The notes under the pieces are model-generated. The model did no database searches and was not told where the DNA came from. It saw nothing but the letters and a program-made list of their open reading frames with translations. Shown here one piece after another: positions 31,201 to 42,600 of a stretch of DNA of 64,000 bases. This stretch comes from Amoebophrya sp. A120 (taxonomy: Eukaryota; Sar; Dinophyceae; Syndiniales; Amoebophryaceae), in contig CAJINV010000006.1 of assembly GCA_905178155.1 (NCBI GenBank), forward strand, positions 4,113,709 through 4,177,708. Direction: 5' to 3'. The position numbers and the translations under genes were made by a program. The first letter of the stretch is position 1. Every line of letters begins with the position of its first letter.

Positions 31201-32195
31201 ATGGAATTTCTACGCCCCTTCCCTGGCTCCCGCAGGGCGCGGCGTAGAAAGTCCATACCGCCCGGGAAAAGAAATCCCCGATCTGTGTTGCGCGCAAGCA
31301 ACTTCGGGACCGGATTCCTTCCCCGGGACGGTATGGAATTTCTACGCTCCTGCCCCGGGCGGCAGGCTCCCGCAGGACGCGGCGTAGGAAGTCCATACCG
31401 CCCGGGGGAAGAAATCTCCGATCTGTGTTGCGCAAAAGAAACTTTGGGGCGGGGTCTCGTTTCCAGGGCGGTATGGAATTTCTACGCCCCTTCCCTGGCT
31501 CCCGCAGGACGCGGCGCAGAGAGTCCATACCACCCGGGGAAAGAAATCTCCGATCTGTGTTGCGCAGCAGCAACGCTGGGACGGGATTTCTTTTCGAGGG
31601 CGGTATGGAATTTCTACGCCCCTTCCCTGGCTCCCGCAGGACGCGGCGTAGAAAGTCCATACCGCGGCCCGGGAAAAGAAATCTCCGATCTGTGTTGCGA
31701 TGCGCGGAAGCAACTTTGGGGCCGGATTTCTCTTCCAGGGCGGCATTGAATTTCTACGCCCCTGCCTCGGCTCCCGCAGGACGCGGCGCAGAAAGTCCAT
31801 ACGAACCGCCCGGGGAAAAAAATCTCCGATCTGTGTTGCGCAAAAGCAACTTTGAGACCGGGCTCCTTTTCCAGGATGGCATGGAATTTCTACGCCCCTG
31901 CCTTGGCTCCCGCAGGGCGCGGCGTAGAAAGTCCATACCGCCCGGGGAAAGACATACCCGATCTGTGTTGCGCAAAAGCAACTTTGGGGCCGGATTTCTT
32001 TTCCGGGGCGGTATGGAGTTTCTACGCCCCTACCCTGGAGCCCGCAGGACGCGGCGTAGAAAGTACATACCGCCCGGGGGAAGAAATCTCCGATCTGTGT
32101 TGCGCAAAAGCAACCTTGGGACCGGATTTCTTTTCCAGGGCGGTATGGAATTTCTACGCCCCTGCCTTGGCTCCCGCAGGACGCGGCGTAGGAAT
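28283..32195. repeat. 132-bp satellite array, about 29 units
   Basis: CTCCCGCAGGACGCGGCGTA recurs every 132 bp, with two variants alternating (GGGGCCGGATTCCTTTCCC and GGGACGGGATTTCTTTTCC), so the higher-order period is 264 bp. Central units are nearly identical; units at both ends are more diverged. Each unit contains an inverted repeat: GCGTAGAAAGTCCATACCGC and the inverse of GCGGTATGGAATTTCTACGC. Because 132 is a multiple of 3 and the unit lacks stops, two plus and two minus frames stay open for about 950-1120 codons. I treat all of these as non-coding. Confidence 0.92.
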
Positions 32196-32554
32196 TCTTC
32201 GCCAGGAACGTCCGCCCCCCGCCTCACACCAGGCGCGGCGCGCGTAGCTAGTGACTTAGTTCGCGGCGCGCTAGTGGGGGGAGGGTGTTTGCCTGTCGTG
32301 GCCACCTGCCGCAGACAAATGTCGCGGCCACCTCTCGCGGCCACCTGTCGCGGTCACCCTGTGTGTCGGAGGGTATGCGTTACCAGAACCCGGAAGGCTT
32401 TTCTATTTTTGAAAAATAGAGAGCTGCGCAAAAAGTTACTCTTTGCGTTTGCGCATGGCGATGGCAAACATGCTCGAAATAAATTCGAACTTCTTTGCTG
32501 CAGCGGAGGTCGCAGCTTTATGGTTTATTTCTGAGAAGGAAAAACGAATCTGAC

Positions 32555-33215
32555 GAGGCGCCCGGGTTCTGTAACTGTAATCAGACACCCCAGGCGACAG
32601 GGGGCGGCGACATGTGGAGGCGACAGGCGACGGCGACAGGTGTGGCGACAGGTGAGGCGACAGGCAGAACGACAGGCAAAACGACAGGCGAAGGGACAGG
32701 CGGCGGCAACAGGCCAACAGTGCCAGCTTTTATTTCTTTGACGCGGTTCCGCACCAGCAGCAGCAACAAAAAAACCAAGAGCCCTTTTTATTTCCGAGAA
32801 GAAAAAAGCAGCTCTTTCATTTTTATTCACACGCAAAAAATAACTTATTTCCGAGAAGAAAAAAGCAGCTCTTTTATTTCTATTCACACGCAAAAAAAAG
32901 CTATCACGCTTCGGATATTATGAGTAAATTAATTATTTTTTGCGCGTGAATATTTTTGAAAATAACAGAGATGCTTTTTTCTTCTCGGAAATGAATGACT
33001 TTTTGCTTTTTTGTTGTTGCTGCTGCTGGCGCTGAACCGCATGAGAAGTTGCCGCTTTTGGCCTGTCGTCGGCGCCTGTCGTTTCGCCTCTCCTTTCGCC
33101 TGTCGCTTGGCCTCTCCTTTCGCCTGTCGTTTCGCCTGTCGCCGTCACCTCTCGGCGTCACCTGTCGCCGTCACCTGTCGTCTGGGGTATGTGATCACAG
33201 AACCCGGAAGTCAAG
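32555..33215. repeat. Large imperfect inverted repeat with GGCGACAGG arrays
   Basis: The left arm begins CCCGGGTTCTGTAACTGTAA and carries many GGCGACAGG-type units (32580-32720). The right arm has CCTGTCGCC-type units (33060-33190) and ends ATCACAGAACCCGG. The inner arms share TTTCCGAGAAGAAAAAAGC and its inverse. A similar piece near 32290-32390 also ends in CAGAACCCGG. Confidence 0.8.
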
Positions 33216-33230
33216 CAATATAAATATTAA

Positions 33231-33356
33231 TGCCCTCTCCGCGTAGCCAAAATTGCATTGCCTTTGCTGCTCATGCAATACAAATTTTTTTGGAATCCAA
33301 ATTCAGCATCACAAGTTGCATTCTTCATCCAGACCCAGACATTTTTACATTTCATA
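33231..33356. mobile_element. Introner family A, right part of a split copy
   Basis: Ends CCAGACCCAGACATTTTTAC...CATA followed by TATGA, the same TSD as at 27675-27679. Confidence 0.9.
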
Positions 33357-33361
33357 TATGA

Positions 33362-33757
33362 AAAAGCCAACCAGTGGCTTCATCAGCCCGCCTGTTCCAA
33401 TATCAAATGTAAAAATGTCTGGGTCTGGAAACTTGTGATGCTGGCTGGCGTCTCAAGATGAGGCCACAAATGCTGGCTCAGCATGACAAGCTTCTGAGCT
33501 TCTAGGTGTTGCCTCTTCTGCATGACAAACTGCGTTCCTGCATCACAGAAAAATGGAGCTCTTGGGTTAACGTGCATGACAGATCTAAGGGTAATGCCAG
33601 ACAAGCATGACAAACATGCATTCTTCCAGACCCAGACATTTTTACATTTGATATCCAAATTATGGTTTGAACCGCCCCGAGTTGTGCTCGTATCCTGCCC
33701 GGGATACAATTTGTTTTCGCCGTGTGCTTCTGCTTCTCTTTTATTTAGCATTAGCAA
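33362..33757 (-). CDS. Short exons around two introners, unidentified
   Basis: ATG 33757: MLMLNKREAEAHGENKLYPG, running to the introner at 33653. TSD-guided joining gives a stop soon after (NHNLEQAG), while another joined frame stays open across the split introner. The gene is real enough to carry two introners, but its frame is unresolved. Confidence 0.3.
33401..33653. mobile_element. Introner, family A
   Basis: Family A TIRs; TSD TCCAA. Confidence 0.9.
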
Positions 33758-34243
33758 TCAAATTCTCTAAGTAATTGTAATCCGTCTCCCATGTAGTTCA
33801 TCATCGAGATGTCGCTTTGAAAAAATAGGGCAGCTACGTACACCCTGTATCTTTAATACTTTTGAAAAAAAACCGGCAAAAAAGTAGTGGTAAACAAAAT
33901 CATGACGTGGGCAAGGATAATTCAAGCGGTGGTCCATTTCAAAATCATCATACACTGCCACTAGAATATCAGCTTGCACCACGCCAATCACGATAAGAGG
34001 CTGAGTACAGGTATAGTCAAAATGTCGTCGGCATAAAAAAAAAAGTGGATTTTATTCTCAAGGGGCGGGGGTTAGTCTTAGTACGGTGGAGAAAGGCAAA
34101 CAATAACTACAAAAACGAATTGGCAAGAACAATGAAACTCCTTGTAAAAAGGAGTAGCGAGCTCGTCCTCTAGTGCTATAAAATAAGTGTACAAATAAAT
34201 CCTGCACGTCGCAGCAGACACAGGAGTACAGCACAAACCGCTT
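33758..34243. other. No supported gene
   Basis: Short minus frames only (74 and 75 codons), not protein-like. A 10-A tract occurs near 34037. Confidence 0.4.
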
Positions 34244-36664
34244 TACAATTCCGAATAGTCGTAGCGCAGCATTTATGAACTGCAAAAGTATCGCACTCGT
34301 ATAAATGCATTACAAATTTCCTCAGCATGAGAAATAAAATTTGTAATGCTGATTTACCTGAAAAACAAGATTTGTAATGCAGGATTGCAATACGAGCACG
34401 ATACTTTTGCAGGGGATAGCATCTTGTCCAGTTGTCGCAAAGCCCGGACATCATTCTCCTCCGGGGACAGTAGTTCCCCGTTCGTTCCGTAACCCACTTA
34501 TCGAAAGGAAAAACCCCCCCTCCCCATATCACAACGAAATTTCTGATGCTGGATTTGTGTATACGAATGCGCTTTGCTTTGCAGGACGGCACTGCGGCCA
34601 GATCCCCAGCCTGGGTAGGGGCGTCTGGGTCTGGTTGTTCAGCATGGCAAATGGCTCCCCCTTAGGCCCAACAGCATGACAAATCGCTTCCATAATGGGG
34701 CGGAAGCTTCTGCCCTTGTCTTCTTGCAAGACAAATGCGATCTGTGACCTCAAATCAGCAACACAAATTTTCGAAAACATACCTTTTCAATATGGGGAGG
34801 GGGACTCTTTCCTTTCAATACCATTAACCGGATCTTTTTGTCCTTTTTCTTCTTCTTCTCGGTCTTTTTCGAAGTAATCACCTGTATGCATGGCAAAAGC
34901 AACGCACAACTAGTATAAATTGCATTACAAATTTGATCAGCACGATAAATGGAATTTGTCATGCTGATTTGCTTTGGGAACAAGATTTGTAATGCAAGAC
35001 TTGCATTTATACGAGTGCGATACTTTTGCAATGGCATAATCTCCTCCACGTCCTGATTTTTCCTTCTCTCCTCGGAAATCTCCCGCGCCCGCTTCGCCTC
35101 ATATCAACTACAAATACGTCTGGGTCTGGAAGATAATTCCGAGACTTGTCATGCAGTTTTCCCAAGCTCCGCCAAGTCTGGAATGCAGGGCCTGGCGTCA
35201 CAGGTTCTGCAGCCCGCCCTTGGTGATGCCTATTCTGCATGAGAAAAGCCCTCTCAGAAATGGCCAGAATAAATGGGGACCACTTGCAAGTCATGCAACA
35301 CAGATTTTTGTATGATCCGCGACACGCATCACAAGTTCGCATCCTTCCAGACCCAGACACTTTTGCAGTTGATACCTCATCGGACTGAAACAAACCGGCA
35401 AGCTGGCGCATGGAGTCCTTCTGCGCGTTCGCTAGCCGTTATCAAAAGGAAAAACGTCCCCACCCCATAGTTGTCATGCAGATCTGCATGGTAAAAATGT
35501 GCCTCATGCGGAGACCTATGCGAAGCATTTTCTATTCGCGTTTTGACGTTTGTGATGCTAAAATCAGCATGCTATGCTAGATCTGTTATGATTCTTAAGT
35601 AGCTAAACAGGATTACACTACGCGGACAAACTTGTCATGCCAAACAACCAAAGCTGGCCGATTTGTCTAGCAGATTCCCCATCTTGACTCTGATGCGAGG
35701 ACGTTTTTCCTCGCGATAGCCGTTCCTTGTAACTCATGCTGCTCATCGGGTTGTGGTAGGTCGCGGGATCCAGTTTGTTGTAGCCATAAGCATCCGCTGT
35801 CGTGAATTTTTTCTCCAAAGCCTCCGCGTCGATCTGGATGGGGATTTCCTCCGGGATATTCGACCGCTGATGCTGAATTTTCCCTTTCAGGGTTGCTTGG
35901 ATCCCGGCTGCAGAAGAGTTGTCGACGTCTTGACTGCTGTAGATCCCGGCGACGGCATCGTAGACTTTTTTGTTGCCCTTGCTCCCCGACTCCGGTAAAA
36001 CTGGCGAATCGTAGGGGAAGAGCGAGTTTTTCTCTTCCTTTTCTTTTTTCTTCTTCTTCTCCTTCTTCTCCTTTGTCCGCGGGGTTTCGGATTGGGGTTG
36101 CGAAGTGGAGGTTGGTGTGGATAGTTGTAGTACTTGTTCCTGATAATGATCATGATGCCCTACTGCCACACCGGGTTGCGCGGAGGCGAGAATTTGGCTT
36201 GCGGTGGTGGAGAAATCAACGGCGAAATGCTCCGTCGCTGGACTGTTTTGTTGGTTATGGTTTTGTTGGTTTTGCTGCTGCTGCTGCTGCTGCTGCTGCT
36301 GAGATTTTCGCGTTTGCTGTTCGTAAGTGAGTTCTTGCTGGTCTTGCTGCTGCTGAGAGAATCGCACTACATCATTTTGAAGATCATTTTTGCCTCCAGG
36401 AGACGGAAGCTGCTGCTGCATTGACGCAGACGCTCGCGCTCCTGGGATTACAGTGTTAGAAAAGTTCTGGTCTTGGTCAGCAACCCCAGTTTGGTGTAGT
36501 TGACTTTTTCTCTTTGTCGCTGTGGTCGTCGTCGCAGTACTATCTACACGGTCGCTGGGGTCTTGGGGGTTAAGGTTGGTGGTGTCTGGTGGAAGAGCTG
36601 TCGGAGTTTTCTTGACTTGTTGTTCCGTTGAACTTGTAGAAGTTGTATTTTTTGATGTTGCCAT
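34244..36664 (-). CDS. Gln/Lys-rich protein of unknown function
   Basis: ATG 36664 (MATSKNTTSTSSTEQQVKKT). Exons: 36664-35719, 35439-35375, 35101-35039, 34884-34821, 34498-34419, 34273-34244. The first exon is low complexity with a run of ten Gln (CTG/CAG tract at about 36270-36301) and a Lys/Glu block (KEKKEKKKKKEKEEK). It then becomes structured: QIDAEALEKKFTTADAYGYN, NPMSSMSYKERLANAQKDSM, RQLAGLFQSDEAKRAREISE, a second Lys block, and the C-terminus GELLSPEENDVRALRQLDKM, LRYDYSEL, TAA. The helical, charged C-terminal half suggests an intracellular scaffold or RNA-associated protein, but I do not recognise it. It starts only 33 nt after the CAP stop codon upstream. Confidence 0.72.
34274..34418. 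mobile_element. Introner, family D
   Basis: TIR TATGAACTGCAAAAGTATCG and inverse; TSD GCATT/GCATC. Removal joins QLDKM to LRYDYSEL. Confidence 0.88.
34499..34820. mobile_element. Introner, family B
   Basis: Family B TIRs; TSD CCACT/CCATT. Removal joins KIRLM to GYGTNGE. Confidence 0.88.
34885..35038. mobile_element. Introner, family D
   Basis: D-type right end (ACGAGTGCGATACTTTTGCA) and degenerate left end TATGCATGGCAAAAGC. TSD weak (ACCTG/ATCTC). Removal gives QDVEEMITSKK. Confidence 0.8.
35102..35374. mobile_element. Introner, family A
   Basis: Ends TATCAACTACAAATACGTCT and inverse; TSD CCTCA. Removal joins FQSDE to AKRAREI. Confidence 0.9.
35440..35718. mobile_element. Introner, family C body with B-like left end
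   Basis: The left end TATCAAAAGGAAAAACGTCC combines the family B start with the family C core; the interior and right end are C. TSD GCCGT. Removal joins SYKER to LANAQKD. Confidence 0.88.
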
Positions 36665-36697
36665 TGATTTCTGGTACTCGACAGTCTCTCCCTTTTG

Positions 36698-39600
36698 TCA
36701 TGCGGAGTAGATGTCGGAAACCTCCGTTTTCAGTTTTTTCGTGGTCAAATCTATCAACTGCAAAAATGTCTGGGTCTGGAAGATGCGAGATTTGTCATGC
36801 TAGTTTGGTATGAGTCTGCACTCTGTATTGCGTGGCCACCAAGAGCAGGTCCTCTTGCCTGTCATGCAAAGTCGCAGTTTCTCATGCGAAATACGCAGCA
36901 CAGAAGCACGAAAAAACTTCTCATGCTTGGTGGCGCATTCCAGAGCTCTTATTGTTCACGGACTTGCATCACAAATTTCCAGACCCAGACATTTTTGCAT
37001 TTGATAAAATCCAGGGAACAAACAAACTGCGTCGGGATGGTATCCCACGAAAAAAGTGTTACAGTTTACACATTTGTTAGCATAAGTAACAATTCAGCAA
37101 CACAAATTTAGTTCTCTGCATGAGTAGAGAGAAAACTTGCATCAATGCAGAAATTTTATAAGGGAAATAAACACGAATGGAATGAGGCTGGAATTGGAAA
37201 GCATTTTATGCATGACAGAGCTTGTCTCTGATGCTTGGTCTGCCTAGACTATGTATATAGAACTGTATACTCTTTTTTCTTTGCATAGATGGGCATCTCT
37301 TTCCAGTCGTCGTTCTGCATGATGTTCAAGTTCAGGTTCTGCGACTATCAATTGCAAAAATGTCTGGGTCTGGAAGATTTGTCATGCAATTTTTGCATGA
37401 CCCGTGAGATCTGTGATGCAAGTCCTAGCATCACAGATCATTTTTTGAGAGCTTCTTGATGCTTGTCACGCATGAGAAATGCTCTCTCCGCGTCGTGCCA
37501 AGAACTGGACTCCTCTTGCTGCTCATGCAACACAGATACTTTTAGAATCCGCAGAGAGCATTACAGGCTCCGCTCTTCCAGTAGACCCAGACATTTTTTC
37601 ATTTGATAGCGACAGGCTGTGCACAATCTTCGCGTTTTGGGCGCTCTCGGTGTGGAGGTACACGTTCAACCCGTCGACTTTGTCGGACTATCAAAGTGAA
37701 CAAAGCCCCCACCCCATACTAAAACGGAGATTTGTGTAGCATGATTTGCCACCACAAATCTGGTTGTCATGCTAGAAGGCAAAAGATGCGGACTGTAGTG
37801 CTGGGTGGCGTGGCAAAGCCTTGCACTTTCAGCATGAGAGGAGGCAACTGGAAGTGGGAAACAGCATGACAAACTGCCTGCAGTCCAGGCCACAGCTGCG
37901 TCTCTTGGCATTCTAGCAATACAAGTCGATTTGTGTACGCAAATCTAGCATCACAAGTTTCGTTTTCGATATGGGGAGGGGGGATTTTTCCTCGCAATAC
38001 GGACTGAATGGTGTTCACGGAGCCCTGGCAGTGGAGGTAAATCGTCTTGCAGTTGATGATATCAAATGCAAATATGTCTGGGTCTGGAAGGTGGCAACTT
38101 GTCATGGTAAATCTGAAGCATGCAAAAATCTGTGTTGCATGAGTGCCAAACGTTGTCCACTTTTGACCAAAGTGGACGGGAGTTTCTCATGCAGGGGAGA
38201 CATGGCAGAGACCTCGCAGAGTCTGTCATGCTATGTCCCGCATTCCGGACCTCATGGGTCAAGGTCATGGAAAATCTGCATGACAAGTTTACACTTTTCC
38301 AGACCCAGACATATTTGCAATCCATAGATCACTTCCACCGCAGATAAGACGTCGTTGATGGCCAGCCCAACCTTCTCGCAGTTGTTATCAAATGCAAATA
38401 TGTCTGGGTCTGGAAACTTGTGATGCAAGTCCGTGAACAATAAGTGCCCTGTAATGCGCCGCCAAGCATGACAAGTTTTTTCGTGCTTCTGTGATGCGTA
38501 TTTCGCATGAGAAGCTGCGCTTTTGCATGACAGGCAAGAGGACCTCTTGGTGGCCGCGCAATTATACAGAGTGCAGAGTCATGCCAGACTAGCATGACAA
38601 TCTTCCAGACCCAGACATTTTTGCATTTGATAGTTGTCAACCGTGATTGATTTGATTTTGTTGTCGATTTTAAACGTGGTGCCGTTGCTGTTGGAAATGT
38701 ACCTGATTTTTTATTTGCAGTCGGGAAAAATCAAAATGTGCAACATGTACTAGAGACCTTTACTTTATTTACCTATCGTGGTTTTATTCATCCAGTCTTT
38801 TACGAAAATTCATCGGACATGACGATGACCATGAGCAGTAGGTACTTAGCACGACAAAATAAAGGCGTCTCAGATGATGTTGTTTGCCCGCAGAGAGCCT
38901 CAAACCTAGATCTCAGTAAAAAAAATAGTACGCGCTCTGCTTCTGGTTTGTGTCCGGCAACTCGACCATACCGCCGTTTTCGTAGTTTTCCACGATCCAA
39001 TTCGCATCCCGCTCCAGTTCCTTCTTCGGTTCGCCCTTTGGTTGTCCAATCTTCTTCACTGCCTTTTGCTGGGCGGCGGCGCCTATCCAGTGCAAAAAAT
39101 ATGTCTGGGTCTAGAAGGCATCAAGCTTGTATTGCAGAATTCCCATGCCCCATTGTGTCTGTGATGCACTACATGCCCTAGCGTCACAAATTTATTTCTG
39201 AGGCCACTTTGAATTTGATGCCTATCCCGCATGAGAAACTCCCTCCCCCCGCGTAAGTGGTACAAACTGGACTATTTATCTTGCTGGTCACGCAATACAG
39301 ATTTTTCCACCATCCTGAGACAGCATCACAAGCTGCAACCTTCCAGACCTAGACACATTTGCATTGCATAGCCCCGCCGCCTCCACCGCTACCCTTGGCC
39401 GGAACGACGGACGACTGTTTTGATCAGAGAAAACGGTTTTGCTTTTGTACTAATTGCAATATATGCATGACAAATCTTGTCCTGAAGGTCAAACAGCATG
39501 ACAAATTCGATTTGTCATGCTGAGGTAATTTGTAATGCGATTACTACTAGTACGATGCTTTTGCAATTCATAGGAGGACTGTTTTGATCCGAAACCGGTT

Positions 39601-42600
39601 TTGCTTTTGGTTGCTGTTCTTTCTGCATCACGTCAATTTTTATATCGCAGCTTTCTTTGCGTACTACTTTGTACTTAGTTTATGCATCGATGACAAAAAA
39701 AATATCATAAACGTACATTATTACCGTGCTCGCATCTTTGTTTTTGTAATTTTTCTCCGAGTCGTTGACTTTTCTCAACTTCCCCGCCGCACCCTCCTGG
39801 ATGCCGGAGAGCAGGCCGCTTTGCGGCGCGCTTGGTGACTCTGTCATGGTGAAAAGCTACCTACGTTTATTTTGCCCCACAGAGTAGATAATGATATTAA
39901 ATTTAAACTCACGAATGCTTATTTCTCAATAATACTTCTAACTAGAGCGGCTATAATTTTTATGCGAGTTCGTCATGCAAAACGTGTAGTGTTGTGGTAC
40001 TTGTTTGGAAGTGTAGTACACAATGTGCTGTCCACTTCAAACTCTTTGTATTCTTAACCAGGCTTATCTTGCAGTCACAAGAATCTTTATGCTGTACTTA
40101 CTTACTACTCCGATAGAAATGCTCGCATGGCAACAGACAAATTGAAGCGAAAAAAATGTTGCGAACTTTTCATTCGCAAACAGGAGACCACGTTTCATGT
40201 AGTGGAGCAGATCTTGCTTGCGGAAATAAAATTTTCTGATTTTTTTCAGAAAAAACTATGAGAGCCCGAAGATTTTTCTTGGAGGTGAACGCGAATGCTT
40301 TATTTTTCTTGTCGTTCACTAGCTTTTGGTTGTCTGAGTATTTCATACGTACTTGTCTGGAATAGGGAGCTGCATCACTGGAACACGACCGAACTACAAC
40401 TCGACCTGGAATAAGGCACTTATATTTCATTTCATCAGTACAGCAGGACCACAAGTGGACATGGAGCAGGAGGTGATACTACTAGAATTACCATAGCACA
40501 GCTCCAATAGAAGGTGCATTTTTACCTACGAGAACCGATCGTGGAGGCAGCTCTATCATAAGGCAAGACACGAGCGACGTGTTGTTCCAGGCAGGAGCTA
40601 CCTCCCGTGAGCATGGGCTTCACCTCGCCTAGCTAGCTTTTAGGTAGAAGTACTGTTGACGTATGCGCCAGGAGCCTATATGATGTCTAGAGCCTCGCGC
40701 GATGAACGTCGATTCTTTTCAGAACGTAAGTCGTACCCAGGGATGTGGGTTCGTCCCCATCAACTACGCATATAATGCAACAACCCTGCTTGCATAATAT
40801 GATCGCGAAGACCTCCTGCTCCATACGTCGCACTTTACTCGTCCCTTCTGTAGTTGCAAAGTTTAGTACATCCTTCCTCGTGGTGCCGCGCATTTATATG
40901 TAATGGTAATCTGAATCTCCCATAGGGCAAAAAGAAGTACATAACTTTTCACAAATTGGATAGCTGTTGGTGGCGCTGGGATCTTTTTCTCCTTCTTTTC
41001 CACCTTCTTGCTCGTCCCGCTACTCCGCTCTTCCGGTGCCGCCATTGCCGGCCCAGCTGATCCTTCTTCCTGCGCCCCCGCGGGCGCTGGTGCTTCTCCT
41101 CCTGACGGGGTAGGAGCAGCGGGTGCAGCGGCTTTCTGGGTCGTCGTGACAGGAGCGGAAGCGATCGCGAGCTCTGGGTCCGGCCGCGAATTCCACTTGA
41201 TTCCCATGCCGAGGTTGGTTTATGGATTGATAAAAGCTGCCATATCGTACTTCGGTTCTCGTATGAAGAAAACTCGGCGCATGATAATCAATTTACAAGA
41301 GTGCTCGTCCGCATGGAAGAAGATGGAGTTCTTGGCATGGTACGGAATAGGTGCAGTTCCATCGTGTTTCATGTTTTTGCTTTAAAAGGAATTGAAAAAG
41401 TAACAACAGAAGATCTTAAAGGCAACTCATTTAGAGTAACGCACTCCATAAAATGGTAGACATTTGACACACATAAAGAGGAGGTTGTTGGTCTCCGGTC
41501 CTCGGTCCTCAGTCCGTCGCGAGGTAATATATGAGGAGATAAGAAGGGAGAAGCGCCAGGCACATAAGAAGGAGGTTGTTGGTCTCCGGTCCTCGGTCCT
41601 CACTCCATCGCGAGGGAGTAGATGAGGAGAGAAGAAGGGAGAGGCACCAGACACATAAGAAGGAGGCTGCTGGTCTCCGGTCCTCGGTCCTCACTCCATT
41701 ACGAGGTAGGACGTGAGGAGATAAGAAGGTAGAAACACCAGACACATAAGAAGGAGTCAGGCAGACAGCCCCGGGCGGTTTCTGTTTCTAATTATTTCCT
41801 AAAAGTTGGCTAATTGGGGAGCTCGATGGGTGTCTTGTTGGCAGCAGGGGGGCCGCGTTTGGCCGCCCCCGGGGCAATGGCGTGGCGCCGGTTTTTGTGT
41901 GTGTTTTGTGGGTACCGGGAACGCCCCGGACGGTGTGGCGCGTCGACAATCGGAGGCCCGCCGCATCCTCTCTGTGGATCCTCACCGGCCCCGAGGTGCA
42001 GGCTTCGCATTTGGGGCCGTTGCCGTTTTGTCATTCCCCTCGGGAGGGCGCCAGGGTTCCCGGATTTCGGTCTGTGTGTGGTGCCCTCTGCCGCGCGGGG
42101 CCCGCGCCCTGACTCCGGGGTCGGGGCGACAGGGGATCGCGCCATTGGTCTGTGTTCTCCATCTTTTCCCGGGGCGGCCGTCCGGTATTCTCCCCCGGGA
42201 AGAATCGGCGGGGCCTCGGGAAAAAGGCCCGCTTTTGCTTGCTAAAACACCTCCCGGAAAATTCTAATTTGAAATTCTAAAACGCCGCTAATCTGTTTCG
42301 GGCCCAATTCTGGACCCGAAAAATGCCCTGGCTAATTGTTACCTAATTTGTTGCTAATTGATTGCTAATTGGCTGGCTAATTTGCATCGGGTGGGAATTT
42401 CGTGTGTGATTTCGCCTATACCTCGGGCATAGGCAAAATCGCACTTGTTTTTTGCGTTGTTCTGCAAATTAGACAGGGCCTGGGGCCTTGGGGTTCTGCA
42501 AATTAGACGCAAGTTAGCCCACCAATTAGAACAGGGGGGCAAAGAAATTAGATTACAAATTAGCAGGGTTTTTTTTGGGGGTCCGCCGGGTCCCGGAGGG

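Larger units (their letters stand above)
27819..33230. mobile_element. 5.4-kb satellite island inserted in an introner
   Basis: All sequence between the two introner parts is foreign to family A. It holds flanking GC-rich repeats (27830-28090 and 32200-32290, sharing words such as CATCAGGCGCGCGC and GTGGCTTAG), the 132-bp satellite and a large inverted repeat (32555-33215). Only AA could be a TSD at the junctions, so the insertion mechanism is unclear. Confidence 0.85.

Noticed and set aside
28239-31749. Four overlapping open frames of 955-1119 codons on both strands
   Set aside because: They follow from a stop-free repeat with a period divisible by three; no composition or domain supports any one of them.
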